A stretch of DNA of 64,000 nt from positions 24,948,541 to 25,012,540 of the forward strand of contig CM055094.1 in assembly GCA_029204225.1 (NCBI GenBank). The letters are read 5' to 3'. Source of the stretch: Diphasiastrum complanatum. Taxonomy: Eukaryota; Streptophyta; Lycopodiopsida; Lycopodiales; Lycopodiaceae. The translations under genes were made by a program, and so were the position numbers. The notes beneath the pieces were generated by a model that saw nothing but the letters and a program-made list of their open reading frames with translations, had not been told where the DNA came from and searched no databases. Shown here piece after piece: positions 45,750 to 60,881 of this stretch (positions are counted from its first letter, which is position 1; the number at the start of each line of letters is the position of its first letter).

Positions 45750-48310
45750 GTTCTAATCTAGAATAACTTAAGATTTACCGGAACCTCATTACGTGAAGTT
45801 CTAACTTTTGGCAACCCACAACTATCCAACTCTCCTTAGTCTTCCAAGATAGCATTCCATCCTTTCCGAACGGGAAAAGATAAGTCCCAAAAGTTTTCGT
45901 GTATTCTATGCACACACATCTGTAAACGAATCCAAAATGACTCATAGACGTTGTGACTTATAAGCAATACATCTCAACAATAATATCCATAATTAAGATT
46001 ATATTGTTGATTTCCAACAACTAACTCAGAAGTAGCGCTTCTGACACGGTTAGTTGTATCAGATTTAGAAAATATTTAAATGTCTCGGTGTGGTACCAAA
46101 ACACCACATTTAATCTGATTCTAAATCAATTCTAGGTCAATAAGCAATTCTCAATGATAAATTACTATAACCCAGCGAGAAATTGTCTCAAACACAATTC
46201 TCATCAATATGCCTATGTACCAACAACTAGTTTATGCATGCAAATAAACTTAGTTCATGGAATACTTTGTAGATCCACAGGATTAAAAGTTTGTACAAAA
46301 GGTTTTAATGATCCCACAAAGATTCACTACATAGCATATCTCTACAGATATCTCCAGATCTGTACACAACACTTTCATAACCGAGAATCCTATAACTTTG
46401 TTATTCTCTAAGAGAGAATATTTCTCAAAGAGTGCTATTTCACATCCAAAATTGTATATATTTGATTAAACATTTTTGTGATGTTATCCAAGGTCGACCG
46501 GAGATTAAAACAAAAGAATATATTGTTAGTATGAATTTCTTTCCTTGCATCAACCCACGGATCTCAGTCCATACTAAGATCAAGTTGATTGCTTCCAGTA
46601 AGGAACAGTTTTTCAACAACCTCCCATCTTGCAATAGTATTAACAAGTTCTAACACAAATCAATCGGACTTGTTATCAGCCACTTTCCTATCGCAAGAGT
46701 ACTTTCTAGATTTTCCCCCCGTTAAATCTTCAAATCTGATATCAACTATAATCCATAAAGGATTTCTGTAATATCTGAATATCCTATCGTTTTTTATTTA
46801 TAAAACAGGTCCATTATCTATAACAGATTCCTCCCGGAATCTCTTACAGATGCTTCTCCTTGATAACTCTCTTTTCTTCCTACTTCTCCCCCTTTTTAAC
46901 AGGAAACGACACGAGTTTCCAAGGCATGCAGTTCATTCAAGATTTGCGCAGGAGAAGAGTCTAAGAAGAGATCCGAGAAAATCTTGAAAGCCAAAAGTAA
47001 AACGGGTATTTTGTCGGAAATTTGAGATATTGGTCATGACCCCTTTCTTGGATATCTCAAATTTACAAACAAGAAACCCGATAAGCTATTTCTTTATAAA
47101 AGATATATTGGTGAATTTCTTAACACATGAATTAACTCGCTTTTTTGTGATTCCTTGGAAGGTAATTCTGTTTACCCGTTGACCTTGGATAACATCACAA
47201 AAATGGTTAATGACGGTTCTTTCTAAACAGTTTTTCTTACTTATATCTTCAAGAAATCCTTTTCTGATTTACAGGTCAATTCTCCAGTTTGGTAATAAAG
47301 AAAATCTTTTTCTAAATCACTATGTTGGGACATCATTGGTATTTACTAACAATGATGCAACATTGGCATCACTAAGACTTACGGCCATACCATGGTCAAC
47401 TGATCCAGTTAGTTTCAGATCTTCATTTTGGAATTGCCTGCGTCCCATACCACAGGTTCTTCCGCCACGAAGGCCCTCCACTTCCTGATCAAAGTGTTCA
47501 ACAAGTATATGAAGTTCTCAGGAATTTATAAAAAATTCCAACTTCAACTCAAACAAACATTGTTTCGCCATTTTCACAATCTTTACGGTCACGTAAGGTT
47601 CACAGTGACAGATTTAGAGATGGGGAAGAATGAACCGACTTTTTCTTGTTCTAAACAGCAAAGAGTGATGGTACGCATCAGCTTCAAGTACATCAAGAAA
47701 ACAACTTTTTCGTTCCATTTTAGTCTTTCCATCTTAGGCTTCTGGGCCGTTTTTAGTCGTGTCTGTTTCCGAAAAAACGACATCTTGGTCAAAAAAAATC
47801 CAAGAACTCCTGTTCTCGGTTGCCCACCACAGTTGATTAAAGCGAATTTAATTCGTCAATTGTGAAAAAGCCTTACGGAATTCCTCCAGGAATTCAGCCC
47901 AATCACAGTTCAATGGGTTGCGTCCTCCACCACGAGGAGGCCTTACCTAAAGCAAAAACCAACGAAATTCACTTTTTTATTCTGGGAGGTTGCATAAGCT
48001 AAAGTAGCTTGGCTGACGATTTATCCAGTCAATAACAACTTTCGGGCTTTACTCACCGGAAAAAATTTCCATTTTTAAGCTCAAGTTGTAAATCCTGGCT
48101 AATTATCGATTAATTAGATTTTGCATTTAGTTTTTTCTGTTTGTTGCTTAATTGAAATTCAAAACACACCAAGGTCCAAAATTGTAATCATGTGTTTCCC
48201 ACTTTAGGGGGCCATCACTGTCAAGTGATGTCAGGCGAATTTACATTTGCCACCCCTTACAAGAATTTCACTCCATTTATTTGAAAACCGAAAAATTATA
48301 AAAAATTTAC

Positions 48311-48322
48311 GTTCGGATACCA
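48311..48322 (-). promoter_or_regulatory. Primer binding site of the decayed Ty3 element
   Basis: On the minus strand TGGTATCCGAAC follows the LTR end directly. It matches the start of the initiator tRNA-Met site with substitutions. Confidence 0.65.
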
Positions 48323-48820
48323 ATATAAAGTCCTCAATCCAAGGATCCTATTCTAAGCATGCCAATCACTTAGCAACGCAAGGGAACCTGATGGTGGACA
48401 AACCAACCCAACCAAACCTAGATCGAACGGATCTAGCCCCCAAGCTATGGATCAATCACTCAAAGAGGAATGAGGCATCCCACCAGCAGCATCTTGCCAC
48501 CGGTCATGCTATCAAGCATACACTAGTGAGAGCCCAATAGGTATACTTATACCCTCCAAGGCCCATGCACCACTGGTAGTGCACTGTGACACCTCACTGG
48601 ACACCTCAGCAGCCTATCTGGGCCACGTCATCCAGTTCCCCAATGACTCACTGATAGACCCATACAAATCCACCATCAAGTGTTTAGGCCTACAACCATT
48701 AATTATGACCATGTACACATAAGGGCCCCAATTCCCTTATAGTCACAATTAACTTACGGGTTGTTGGTTTACCGGTCCCTAGCGTGGACACGCTACCCGA
48801 GACCAGTCATGGGCATGACA
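48323..48820 (-). repeat. 5' LTR of the decayed Ty3 element
   Basis: About 498 bp bounded by the primer site and by TGTCATGCCC at its start on the minus strand. It shares both ends with the shorter 3' LTR. Confidence 0.75.
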
Positions 48821-48825
48821 TCTCA

Positions 48826-49110
48826 CACCCCATGAACCCTGGTAACTACCGTACTATCATGATTGGGCACATTATTGCGAAGCTGTATGGCACTATTCTT
48901 CAATCAGGGATTGGTTTTGAGGCAGAGATCAGGAGATTACATGCTATCGGCCATGGGCCACCTTGGGGTCAAACCCGACTTCTATCGGACTCACTTCTTG
49001 GAGTTGGATACAGTAGGGTTCCTAATTCCACCACGTTATTTGGATTCAAGATTATCGCATGGTCTGAGGTTCATACTAGATTAGTTCAGAGTCTCATCAT
49101 TTTTGCCAGT
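48826..49110 (+). pseudogene. Chimeric LINE fragment (RT start joined to zf-RVT region)
   Basis: It starts right after the Ty3 target duplication with the RT segment NPGNYRTIMIGHIIAKLYG. It then jumps to the late LINE region (GVKPDFYRTHFLELD, PRYLDSRLSHGLRFIL), so most of the RT is deleted. Before the Ty3 insertion it lay directly at the end of the CT tail of the preceding LINE. Confidence 0.75.
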
Positions 49111-49590
49111 TTTGGACAATTTCAAGCATTATCGTTGGTTTGCTTCAATGCAAATGGGAACGAGGCCTTTGGATGTCTATTTGCAAGATTTTTAAGAGGC
49201 GACATCTCATTTTGCCAATCAAATGGACCCAATGTTACTCAAGCTGCACTCTATCCTTGATCTACCCAAAGAGTACCAACTTGAAGTTCATCGCAATCAA
49301 CTGGTCTCTGTCGTAAAGTTTGCCAAAGTCTATGATGAGCCATGCCACAACTTATAAGGAGCAGCCAAAGACAAGAAAGCTTTGGCTCGTTTCAAAAAAA
49401 GGGGAAGGAGAATGTCTTCGACATTGGTTCCCAATCAAGGAAGAAGAAGCACCCGAAGTTGGATAGGGCTGACTTTGACAAGGCCAGGAGCGATAGTCTT
49501 TGTTTTTCTAGCATCGGGAAGGGGCACTAATCCAAGGATTGCCCTATAGAGGCAAAAGAAAGTTGGAGGTCAGTCTTTTAAAGGTCCACG
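49111..49590 (+). pseudogene. Ty3/gypsy gag fragment
   Basis: Frames read WASMQMGTRPLDVYLQDF, then NQMDPMLLKLHSILDLPKEY, a gag-like segment, and later LDRADFDKARSDSLCF with a broken zinc knuckle (CFSSIGKGH, stop, SKDCP: the second Cys is Ser). There are stops between the parts. The downstream part gives way to LINE endonuclease sequence. Confidence 0.65.
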
Positions 49591-49734
49591 TAATTCTTCT
49601 CACTTGTGTTGATTTTTCCATTATGGATGACACAATTTGCATTGTGCAATAATTGTTATATTAGTATAGCGGTTCTTGGACCCCACGATATCATAGTCAT
49701 GAATGATTTCGTGAAGGACCAAGTTGTAAATGTC

Positions 49735-50833
49735 TCGTTTGATCAACTCCTGCTAAAGGAGTTAGCCATTTACAATGGCTTAGCTTGTTGGCCGGATTCT
49801 GGCAAGTATTCTTGTCACCCTCACAGTGCTGGTAATAGTGTCATTGATTATCTCATGGGGTCTCCATCCCTCTCAACTCTGATTTTCATATCTTTCCTAC
49901 TACCCTCTCTGATCATTCTTTCCTCTCCTTCGATCTTGTCACTCTCTCATCAACCCAGTTGTCTTCTCAACCCATACTTGCTTGTGCACCCAAATACACA
50001 ATTGACCTTTGCACGATAGTCTGCTAGAGTAGGATCCGGAAGGGTCGCATGCTTTCTCGTCTCTGATTTTCATATCTCTCCCACCACCCTCTCTAATCAC
50101 TATTTCCTCTCTTTCGCTATCGGCCGCATACTACCCCCCCAGTTACCCTCCCACCCCACGCTTACCTGTTGCACCCAGATACAAATTCAGCCCTCTATAC
50201 ATGTCAGCCTACCAGGATTCTCTAGCCTCATTACTCCACTCTTTTACCCATGATAGTATAGTTGAATCACAACTTACCGCATCTCTTCACACTTCCGCCT
50301 CTCTAGCCCTTCCTTCTAAGCCCCATAAAGGCAAATTCACAAATTCTTCACTACCCCAGACTCTTCACCCCCCGTGGTATGACACCAAATGTCACTCTCT
50401 TTATCGTCTTGTTACCCATGCACGTATTCATGCTCCTCGCCTTCTCCACTCCTCCCGACGTTCATACTAGCCTACCGTAAAAAACAACTTTGAAGGAAAA
50501 CGTCTTGTTGACCTTCTTTTCAACTCTTCAGTGAGCGTTTTTTGGCGTGAGTTTATCCCTCGTGCCCCACCACCTCTCCTAGATGACCTCTGCATATGGG
50601 CCGACTATGCTACTAGCCTATACACCATACCCACTGACTCGACCATTTCTATCTCTCCCAGACCATCCGAGTTTACCTTTTTCACCTCTAACATGGATCT
50701 TATGGCCATCAAGAGAATGAAGTCCCGATATTGAAAATCTTCAATCTGAATTCTTGACTCATGCTACCGAATTACTTGCTCCCACACGAGCCACTCTCCT
50801 CAATTTCATAGTCGTCTTTGGCTTCCCCTCCTC
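49735..50833 (+). pseudogene. LINE endonuclease C-terminus and linker
   Basis: The C-terminal part of an APE-type endonuclease is visible: WPDSGKYSCHP, GNSVIDYLMGSPSL and, after a frame change, TTLSDHSFLSFDL, holding the conserved SDH catalytic motif. A segment including this motif is repeated in tandem with changes at 50065-50185 (TTLSNHYFLSF, motif lost). The linker to the RT follows (HPPWYDTKCHSLYRLV, then FWREFIPRAPPPLLDDL) until the hAT insertion at 50834. The N-terminal endonuclease and ORF1 are not seen. Confidence 0.8.
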
Positions 50834-50939
50834 CAGTATTTCCTCGAAACGCGTTTCGAATGCTGAAACGCGTTAGAAACGGGACGTACAAAACGGGACC
50901 CCGTTTCGAAACGCCGTTTCAGTGTTCAAAACGACCGGA

Positions 50940-50979
<40 letters not shown>

Positions 50980-51588
50980 AATTTTTTTTTTTTCTGAAAC
51001 TGCACCATAAGCTTTGTAGTATGTACTGGCAAGGGGCATGAACAAATTCTTGCAACCTAATAACCTATCCATGATAGTATCAATAATTTCAATAATTGAC
51101 TGAGGAAAGTGACCATAATCACCATACACAGCTTCTCCTCTTGAAATTGCATTCTAATTTCTCTAGAGCATTCTCATGAAATTGGATGTATCTACTTGTT
51201 ACTAGACTGTCTATGACATCTGTAAACCCCAAAAACCGCGCCATAAGCTTTGTAGTATGTACTGGCAATGGGCATGAACAGATTCTCGCAACCTAATAAC
51301 CTATCCATGACAGTATCAATAATTGATTGAGGAAAGTGACCATAGTCACCAGACACAGCTTCTCCTCTTGAAATTGCATTCTCTAGAGCATTCTCATGAA
51401 ATTGGATGTATCTACTTGTTACTAGACTTTCTATGACATCTGTAAACTCCAAAAACCCTCAAAAACACATTTTCAAAAAAAAAAAAAAAACCTAAAAAAA
51501 ATTTCCCGTTTCGAACCTGGACCAGACGTTTCATACGCGTTTCAAAACGCGTATGAAACGACGTACAAAACGCGCCCATGAAACATTG
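50834..51588. mobile_element. Non-autonomous hAT element, 755 bp, GAAACGCGTTTC family
   Basis: Perfect 8-bp target duplication CCCTCCTC (50826-50833 and 51589-51596). Ends are CAGTATTTCCTCG and, inverted, CAATGTTTCATGG. Subterminal arms are rich in GAAACGCGTTTC-type palindromes. The core holds two copies of a segment of about 230 bp (51004-51240 and 51241-51465) whose minus strand is open (GDYGHFPQSI, MDRLLGCENLFMP). I do not recognise this coding fragment; it may be a transposase remnant or a captured host piece. The element interrupts a LINE. Confidence 0.92.
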
Positions 51589-51596
51589 CCCTCCTC

Positions 51597-54336
<2,740 letters not shown>

Positions 54337-54450
54337 CCCAAAAGGTGCAACAATCTCTTCTTTTCATCCATGAAAAACCCATGTCTTTTTCATATATGAA
54401 AACAAAAGGAACAATCTCTTTCTTCATACATGAATACAGAAAAAAATCAC

Positions 54451-54562
<112 letters not shown>

Positions 54563-54599
54563 GTGCTTTACCATTTAGGAGTACGTACCTTGCTCTTAT

Positions 54600-56880
54600 T
54601 GTTGTCTTTCTTTTGTCTTCCCTCTGGATTCTTCTTCTTCTTCTTCTTGCATGTGCTTGTTTAAGCCAGCTTAGCCACTACACTTTGGAGCATTTCGGAA
54701 AGCTAGAGATGCCATGCTATTTATTGCTGTCACAAACCAATAAATGCAAGTAGAGTCTGAGACATTCACTCACACAAGCAATATTTGAAACGTTTGCAAA
54801 TGGCAAGAGTGAGGTATTCGCGCCTTAAATAAACTATTAGATACGATCATGCACGTTGAAAGGCACATTATGGGCTGAATGGGTCATTAGAGTCATAATA
54901 AAAACTACCAACGGATAATAAAATATTGATGATATAGATGATGATCGATTCCTGCCAATGCTTCCTCCTTCCTTTTTCCCTTCCTTCCTTCTGAGGCGGG
55001 CAGGCGAGCGACCGATGCAAGTGCGTAGCGAGTAGAAAATAGACATACACGAGACTTCACAACTTAACAACACTTTATAGCTCGTAGCTGAGTGTCATGT
55101 TGTAATGGATATTTTCCAAATTCTTCAACCCTTTCAAAGGTTGTCATCGGATATTTTTTATATATTTCAAAGTTCAAAGGCTTGCACAATGGACATTGTG
55201 ACGTATCCCATGTTGTCATGTGGCACATGCCAAATTTTTCCCCTTCCGTAGGTCCTTCAATCACTACAAAGGTTCGAACCGTTTTCCGACTCAAACCTGA
55301 ACGAATCGAGTGAAAAATATTTTAACCGTTAATAACTTGTAATAATCTATTTTTTGATTTTTTCTAATACATTATGAAAAAAAAATATTATAAAATATTA
55401 AAACAAAAATAAATATGCCTAGTGCTACATTTTTTGGTTTTTAATATTTTTTTAAATACATCATAACAAGTAAAATTCTAAAAACAAAAACAAAGAAAAA
55501 ATTTCACCCATCGCTACGTATGGTAGCTAGCAAGTGCCCTACAGGTGAAGGCCTGAGCCTCCCCATTCGCGCGGAATGAAGTTAACCTGCCCCCGCTATA
55601 GGATGTGTTGTCGCGTGGCTGCCTACATCCCTACAAGGTTTCGAAGGTTGGTTTCACATGAGCCTTGTGTGGCACAAATAAGTGTATTTCTTAACATAGT
55701 TGAGGATGGTTGGGGTGCAAGTAGCAAGGTTGAACCATCATCCAACATTGTAGGAGATACCATTAAGTAGTATGATGAGAACTTCTTTCTAGCTTTGTCG
55801 TGATAATGTCTTGCTATTGTGACATTTGCTAAAACTGAGGTGTCCCTATTATGTGAGTTTGAGCATTAAAATGAGTAATTTTTTTCTAAACTGCAATCTT
55901 TGTTTTTTTTATTGTTCACCATTTTGATTTCCTTGCATAAGCAAAGCTTCTCTTAATATTTTTATCACCTTGTTATTGTGGTATGCAACATCATTGGGTG
56001 AGAGTGGGGCTGCCTACACCCTCCAGAATGATGAGGAATAAGCTCGTGCAGACCTCATCATGAAAAAATGATTGCACAAAGGCATCTCGACCTAATAAAC
56101 TAATCACAAGCCAACATTTATCAAAATGTGCCAATAATCACAAAATATTCAGCCTAATATGTATCATAAAAATTTTACCCTAAAATTATGCTACAAATAT
56201 ATCTAGAGTTCAAAGGAGAGGGCTTCTTAATTCTAGAATCCGTCCATGAGGGCTCTAACTTCGTCCATGAGGGCTCTGACTCCCTATTTTCAAGCCACTC
56301 AAATTAGCAAGATATACTCAACTCTCGCCATTATGTATTGGATCCGCAAACTCAATTCTTAATCGTCCATTTATGTAAGATTTGAGCTGGCGCACATTGA
56401 GTATAATGTATTTTCAAAAAGGTTTCAAATTAGTACGTAGTTTGTAGCCAAACCATATGTCGAACTATGTATGCTGTTAACAAGGCATACGATGAGACAT
56501 ACGAACTAACATTCTACATTGCCTGAACCTTTTACATAGTTGTCATGGATGAGTAAATTCTAGCTATTATTTTGGGGGTGTCTTTTTAGATTTTTCATGT
56601 AAATATTATCTATTATTAAGTTTCTACAATGTATTATAAAAATTATGAAGGTTACGGTAAAATATGTATAGTATGCAATGGTATGTTTCTTAATATGAGG
56701 TGCTCTACATTTCTATCTTTAGTTATCCTATTGAAAGTAGAGTTTGGATAACTCATAATTTTGTTAGGAATCTTGTTTATAGAATATCTTTAAAAGTTCA
56801 GTATTTTTTCCTAGGGAAATTTTTTTTAGAATGATTCTTATATTTCTTGAGTGGTGTATTGAACATACACTCTAGTATTC
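54600..56880. other. AT-rich intergenic DNA, no gene assigned
   Basis: Only short open frames without known domains occur here. A small tandem repeat CGTCCATGAGGGCTCT lies at about 56237-56275. Confidence 0.4.
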
Positions 56881-56909
56881 TCTAATGATTATGGTTTGGG
56901 AATCCAGTG

Positions 56910-57330
56910 AATTATGATTAACTTAGGACAGCTTGTTTTTCCTTCATGTACACCCCTGTATCATATGCAATCATTTGGACATGCATGAATGCAGTTGTAG
57001 TCCTTGGATGAATTGTATTGCCCTCGGGTAATAGTGAATGCAACAACCTATGACAAATATCCAATAATCTTACAAACTTTGCCAACTATTTAGTGTTGAA
57101 TTGAAAAGTCACCTATATAATGCATCAACACTTTGATTACTCCATTTGTACACAACCTGAAGATTTAGGATAAGCAACCATGCTGATAGTCTAGAAACAT
57201 TTGCCCCTACGTATAAAGGAGTTGTAGCTTCAGTTCTCATGCTTGTTTCGCTTTCGATTCTCAGAGTCTTCAATATTTTCTTGTGTTGTGAAGTTAGCTT
57301 CTTATGTATAGTTGTGATGTGCACCACTTC
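56910..57330 (-). pseudogene. CACTA (En/Spm) transposase TNP2-like fragment
   Basis: Minus-strand reading gives ATTPLYVGANVSRLSAWLLI and NLQVVYKWSNQSVDAL, then in another frame LLPEGNTI and finally YNCIHACPNDCI, stop, YRGVHEGKTSCPK. The set PLY.G...S.LS, LLPEGN and ACPN.C..Y form the N-terminal signature of CACTA TNP2-type transposases, in the right order and spacing. At least one stop and two frame changes are present. I found no CACTA termini. Confidence 0.78.
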
Positions 57331-57814
57331 TATCGATTGGAGTGGTATGAGGAGAATAGTACAAATGTATCAAATTTTATATCATCTTCCTCTTCCAAAC
57401 AATGTTGTGTTCTTGATTTGAAATGTCAATTCGTGTGCTCGTCGATCTTCGATGAAGATACTCCATCGATGCTTGTCACATTTTAACAGTTTTCCTATGT
57501 CATTTAAAAAACGCAACAAGTCGAAAATCCTCTTCATCTCCATATTACTATAAACGTTGAAAACAAAATATAACACATAATACATGTTAAGATAACACAA
57601 TATGGACGATGATAAACTATGGTAAAAACATATTAACAAGTATATAATTATAATGCATGGTCATATAACATATGGAAAAAATTTCTTCACCACAATTTCA
57701 TTACTAAACATCATTAATAATTTCATCACTAAGAATATAAGTGATAGAAGTGCATTTTAAAAGACATTGGATAGCAAAAATTATACCATTCAATTACGAA
57801 GTAGAGTTCATTAC
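57331..57814. other. AT-rich spacer, nothing identified
   Basis: Short frames only. It separates the CACTA relic from the SET-like pseudogene. Confidence 0.4.
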
Positions 57815-59290
57815 ATTTTGTATAATTGATGGCAAAGGACAATTATAATCAATGTAGTTAATGAATAATTTGTCTCCAGCTTGCAATGATTTACAAGCAC
57901 AAACCATCACATAAGTACCTTTAACGAATCTAGTAAAACAATCTTTCATGCCATTGTTACGCTCTTCAAAAATAGAATTAGTTAATCTAGGAAAACCATA
58001 AGAACTATTAATAAATCTTGCTATGTTTCCAAACTCTCGTGGTCTTCCATCAATGTTTTGTCATCTGTACACAAGGAATTTGACAATCTCGAATTCAGTT
58101 CCCATGTCCAATTGTTTTCTGTGATAGGATTGATGACATCCTCTAACGCAAGAATATTGGATGATTTTGCACTAACTCCCCGTTAATATCATAGTAGATT
58201 CATTGGTTGGTAGCCTAGTACAAATTTGCTTCAGATCTTGGGATGTATCTATTATTATTGACTTCATTAAAGCAATGTTAATACCAATTTCATCATCAAA
58301 CAACTCGTTGTTTTATTGGTATTTGAACTTTGCATCCGTGTTATACCACTCGATTGATCCATGTTCAAGAATAATTTCATATAAATCATTGTCAATGACA
58401 TGGTCAAAACCACTAATTTGCGGAGTGAAATGTGATTCTTGACAATGAAATTGTACTCCATGATTTAACTACAATTGTCAAAGTTCGCTCTACTCATGAT
58501 ATACCTCTTTATTTTGACCTTTGATCTGATCATTACAAGACTTGATCTAGATTTTCAAATGGGTCTTCATCCACTTGTCCATTAATGCTTTGCTAATATT
58601 GATTTGTCTCCATGGAAGATAGATCGATATTAAGAATTTTGCTTTCTTCCTCAAAGCCATCAGCTTCATCAAAAGATTCATGATCTTGTTTGCTCAATAC
58701 ATCTCGATCATTATCTGATTTTGGATATTTTAATTTGCCCTTGGACTAGAGAGAACGTTGTTTCATAGACATCAACAATACATAGTGCAGGTTTAATAAT
58801 TGGAACAATTATTGGTTGTTGTGGAATACCAGCCAATTGCAAGATAGAGTCAAGACGAGTGACCATCTTGTTGTACATTTTTTCCCATATTCGCTCTGAG
58901 CTTTCTTGTAATTGTTGCCATGTTTATTTTGTTTGTTCGGTACTATCATGTATGGTAGTTAAAAGTGTATCTAATATTTTCTTTGTTCCACTGGTCACTT
59001 TACTGATAGTAGGTTCCACACTATTGCATGAATGCTGACCCGCTGTTGTCGAGTTAATGGCATTAGATTTCCCACAAAATTGACATAGGGACTAGAAATT
59101 GTCGCTCCACTTGCCACAATAATATTTCTTCCCTCCTTAAAATCATTTGCATCAGAAAATGATGTACCCATCAGGGAAGGACCAATCCTACCTATAGTGG
59201 CATAGAGAAAACATCCTTCATTTCCGTCAATTTCTTCACTTTCATGGGCATCTTCATAGGCCTCATAGTCCACATTGTCTTCCGTTCCAT
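57815..59290 (-). pseudogene. Decayed gene ending in a SET-like domain
   Basis: On the minus strand a series of coding-like frames runs about 1.5 kb. The first is acidic (DYEAYEDAHESEEIDGNEG), then TISKVTSGTKKILDTLLTT, RIWEKMYNKMVTRLDSI, and DHESFDEADGFEEESK. Near the end an open stretch from about 58050 to 57826 reads DGRPREFGNIARFINSS, and later MVCACKSLQAGDKLFINY, which fit the GN.ARF.NHS and I..G.EL..DY motifs of SET methyltransferase domains. The usual H-S-C after N is S-S-Y, so a catalytic core residue is lost. Several stops interrupt it. LTR-like signals lie just upstream, so it may be a gene piece inside a retroelement. Confidence 0.55.
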
Positions 59291-59625
59291 ATTGCGTTGA
59301 TCATCCACACTTATCGCTTCAAACTACCAAAACTAGGATATGACCTCTTTCACAAGAATAACTTCGTCAATTCTCAACCAAACTGGCTGGAAATTGGCTC
59401 ATAATTAAGGTAAGACTGAGATCTACAATGCATTAAAATAACAGTCACAAAAGTCGGCCAAAAATATAGCCAAAATGGAGGAAAACATACTACAAAAATT
59501 ATTGCTAACTAAAAGTGGAATGAAAGCACTAAAATGGCCATAACTTGGTCATTATAGCTCCAAATCAGAAAATTTTAGTACCTCTAGAAAGCTAAAAGAG
59601 AGATCTACTAATCTAAATCAAGAAA

Positions 59626-59778
<153 letters not shown>

Positions 59779-59871
59779 TGAAAACTAATTGGTCAAAAAT
59801 TGAAAAACAAGAAACTAGTGAAGAAAAAACCATCAAAACTTAAAGAAAACCACCAAATCTGATGGAGAAAG

Positions 59872-60232
59872 GGTCTTATGCTTTGATATCAAAATTTTCA
59901 TGTGCCAACCTTAGCATTAAAACATCTATTCTATTTATGAACATCAAATTACAATGGAAATGCAAGAAATCAAGAAAACTAGTCAAAAATCAAGAAAATA
60001 GATAAATGTAGCAAACTTTCGCCAGAATAGGCAAAATAAGGATTCTTTATTCATCATTAATGAGATAGGGCCTGTAGCTAGAGCATGATCTAAGCTCTCA
60101 TGTGATTGTAGGCACATGAACAACTATTTCCATCAAGAAAGCTCTCAAAGAGAAGCTCCAAGATCTCTTAAAAACCAAATTTCGAAAATGAACAATAGCC
60201 TCCAAATTTAACACAACTTCAGCTATTTATAG
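59872..60232 (-). promoter_or_regulatory. Possible LTR promoter and primer site on minus strand
   Basis: On the minus strand TATAAATAG lies at 60231-60223, and TTGATATCAAAGCATAAG, resembling an initiator tRNA-Met primer site, lies at about 59892-59875. The spacing would fit the end of a 5' LTR. No second LTR was found, so this remains tentative. Confidence 0.35.
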
Positions 60233-60414
60233 TAGTCATTTGTGCCTCTACTATTTTATTTGGCTAATTTGGATCTTACAACCATTATTACAAGTCCGCT
60301 ATTCATAAATATAGCGAGGTTGTTTACGCCTCTTTATTCACAATCCTAATGCCTAATTCTAGTCTAATTTAGCTCCATGGCTATATTTGTCAATTCATTA
60401 GTAAGATCATGGGA

Positions 60415-60881
60415 TAATTACATGCAGCACATGACATCTACTTTCTTATAATGATGTTAAGAGATCTATCTTTACAGCTAGTGATCAAGAGTGTAGAATA
60501 AGTGGTATTGGTTCTATTCCATTGTACATGTTCAAAAGGATGAATCTTGAAAATGTCCTTTTTGTACCTCAGTTAACCAAGAATTTGTTAAGTGTTGGCC
60601 AATTAATGGATAATGTCCTAGATGTACAATTTAAGCATGGAGTTTGTTCCATCCTTAAGAATGATGAATGCATAGCAAAAGGATTTTAACAAGGTAGATT
60701 GTTTAAATTATGTGCTAATGTTCCAATGGAGAGTGTGAACATGGCAAAGGTGGAGATCACCAATGTGGAGCTATGGCACAAAAGGTTGGGCCACCCCAAC
60801 TTCAAAGCTATGGAATTGATTTTCACAGTTTTGATCCATATTGAACAAAATTCAAGAATCCGAGCTACATATATTTTTTAA
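60415..60881 (+). pseudogene. Ty1/copia protease end and gag-pre-integrase domain
   Basis: Frames give QHMTSTF (end of the copia protease region), then ISGIGSIPLYMFKRMNLENV, LFVPQLTKNLLSVGQLMD, and after one stop GRLFKLCANVPMESVNMAKVE, then ELWHKRLGHPNFKAMELI. The NVL.VPQL..NLLSVGQL and ELWH.RLGHPN blocks are diagnostic of Ty1/copia Pol just before the integrase core. The integrase core and RT are absent, so this is a truncated relic. Confidence 0.85.

Larger units (their letters stand above)
43324..48820 (-). mobile_element. Decayed Ty3/gypsy element inserted in a LINE CT tail
   Basis: The minus-strand element starts TGTCATGCCC at 48820 and ends at 43324. A 5-bp direct repeat TCTCA flanks it (43319-43323 and 48821-48825), although CT-rich context makes this weaker than usual. 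The 5' LTR (about 498 bp) is followed by the primer site TGGTATCCGAAC. Recognisable coding is limited to the C-terminal part of pol and a gag-like patch near 47880-47960 (DWAEFLEEFRKAF). Most of the interior between 44.2 and 47.9 kb is unrecognisable, and a hAT element sits inside it at 44938-45749. The 3' LTR has an internal deletion. Confidence 0.8.
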
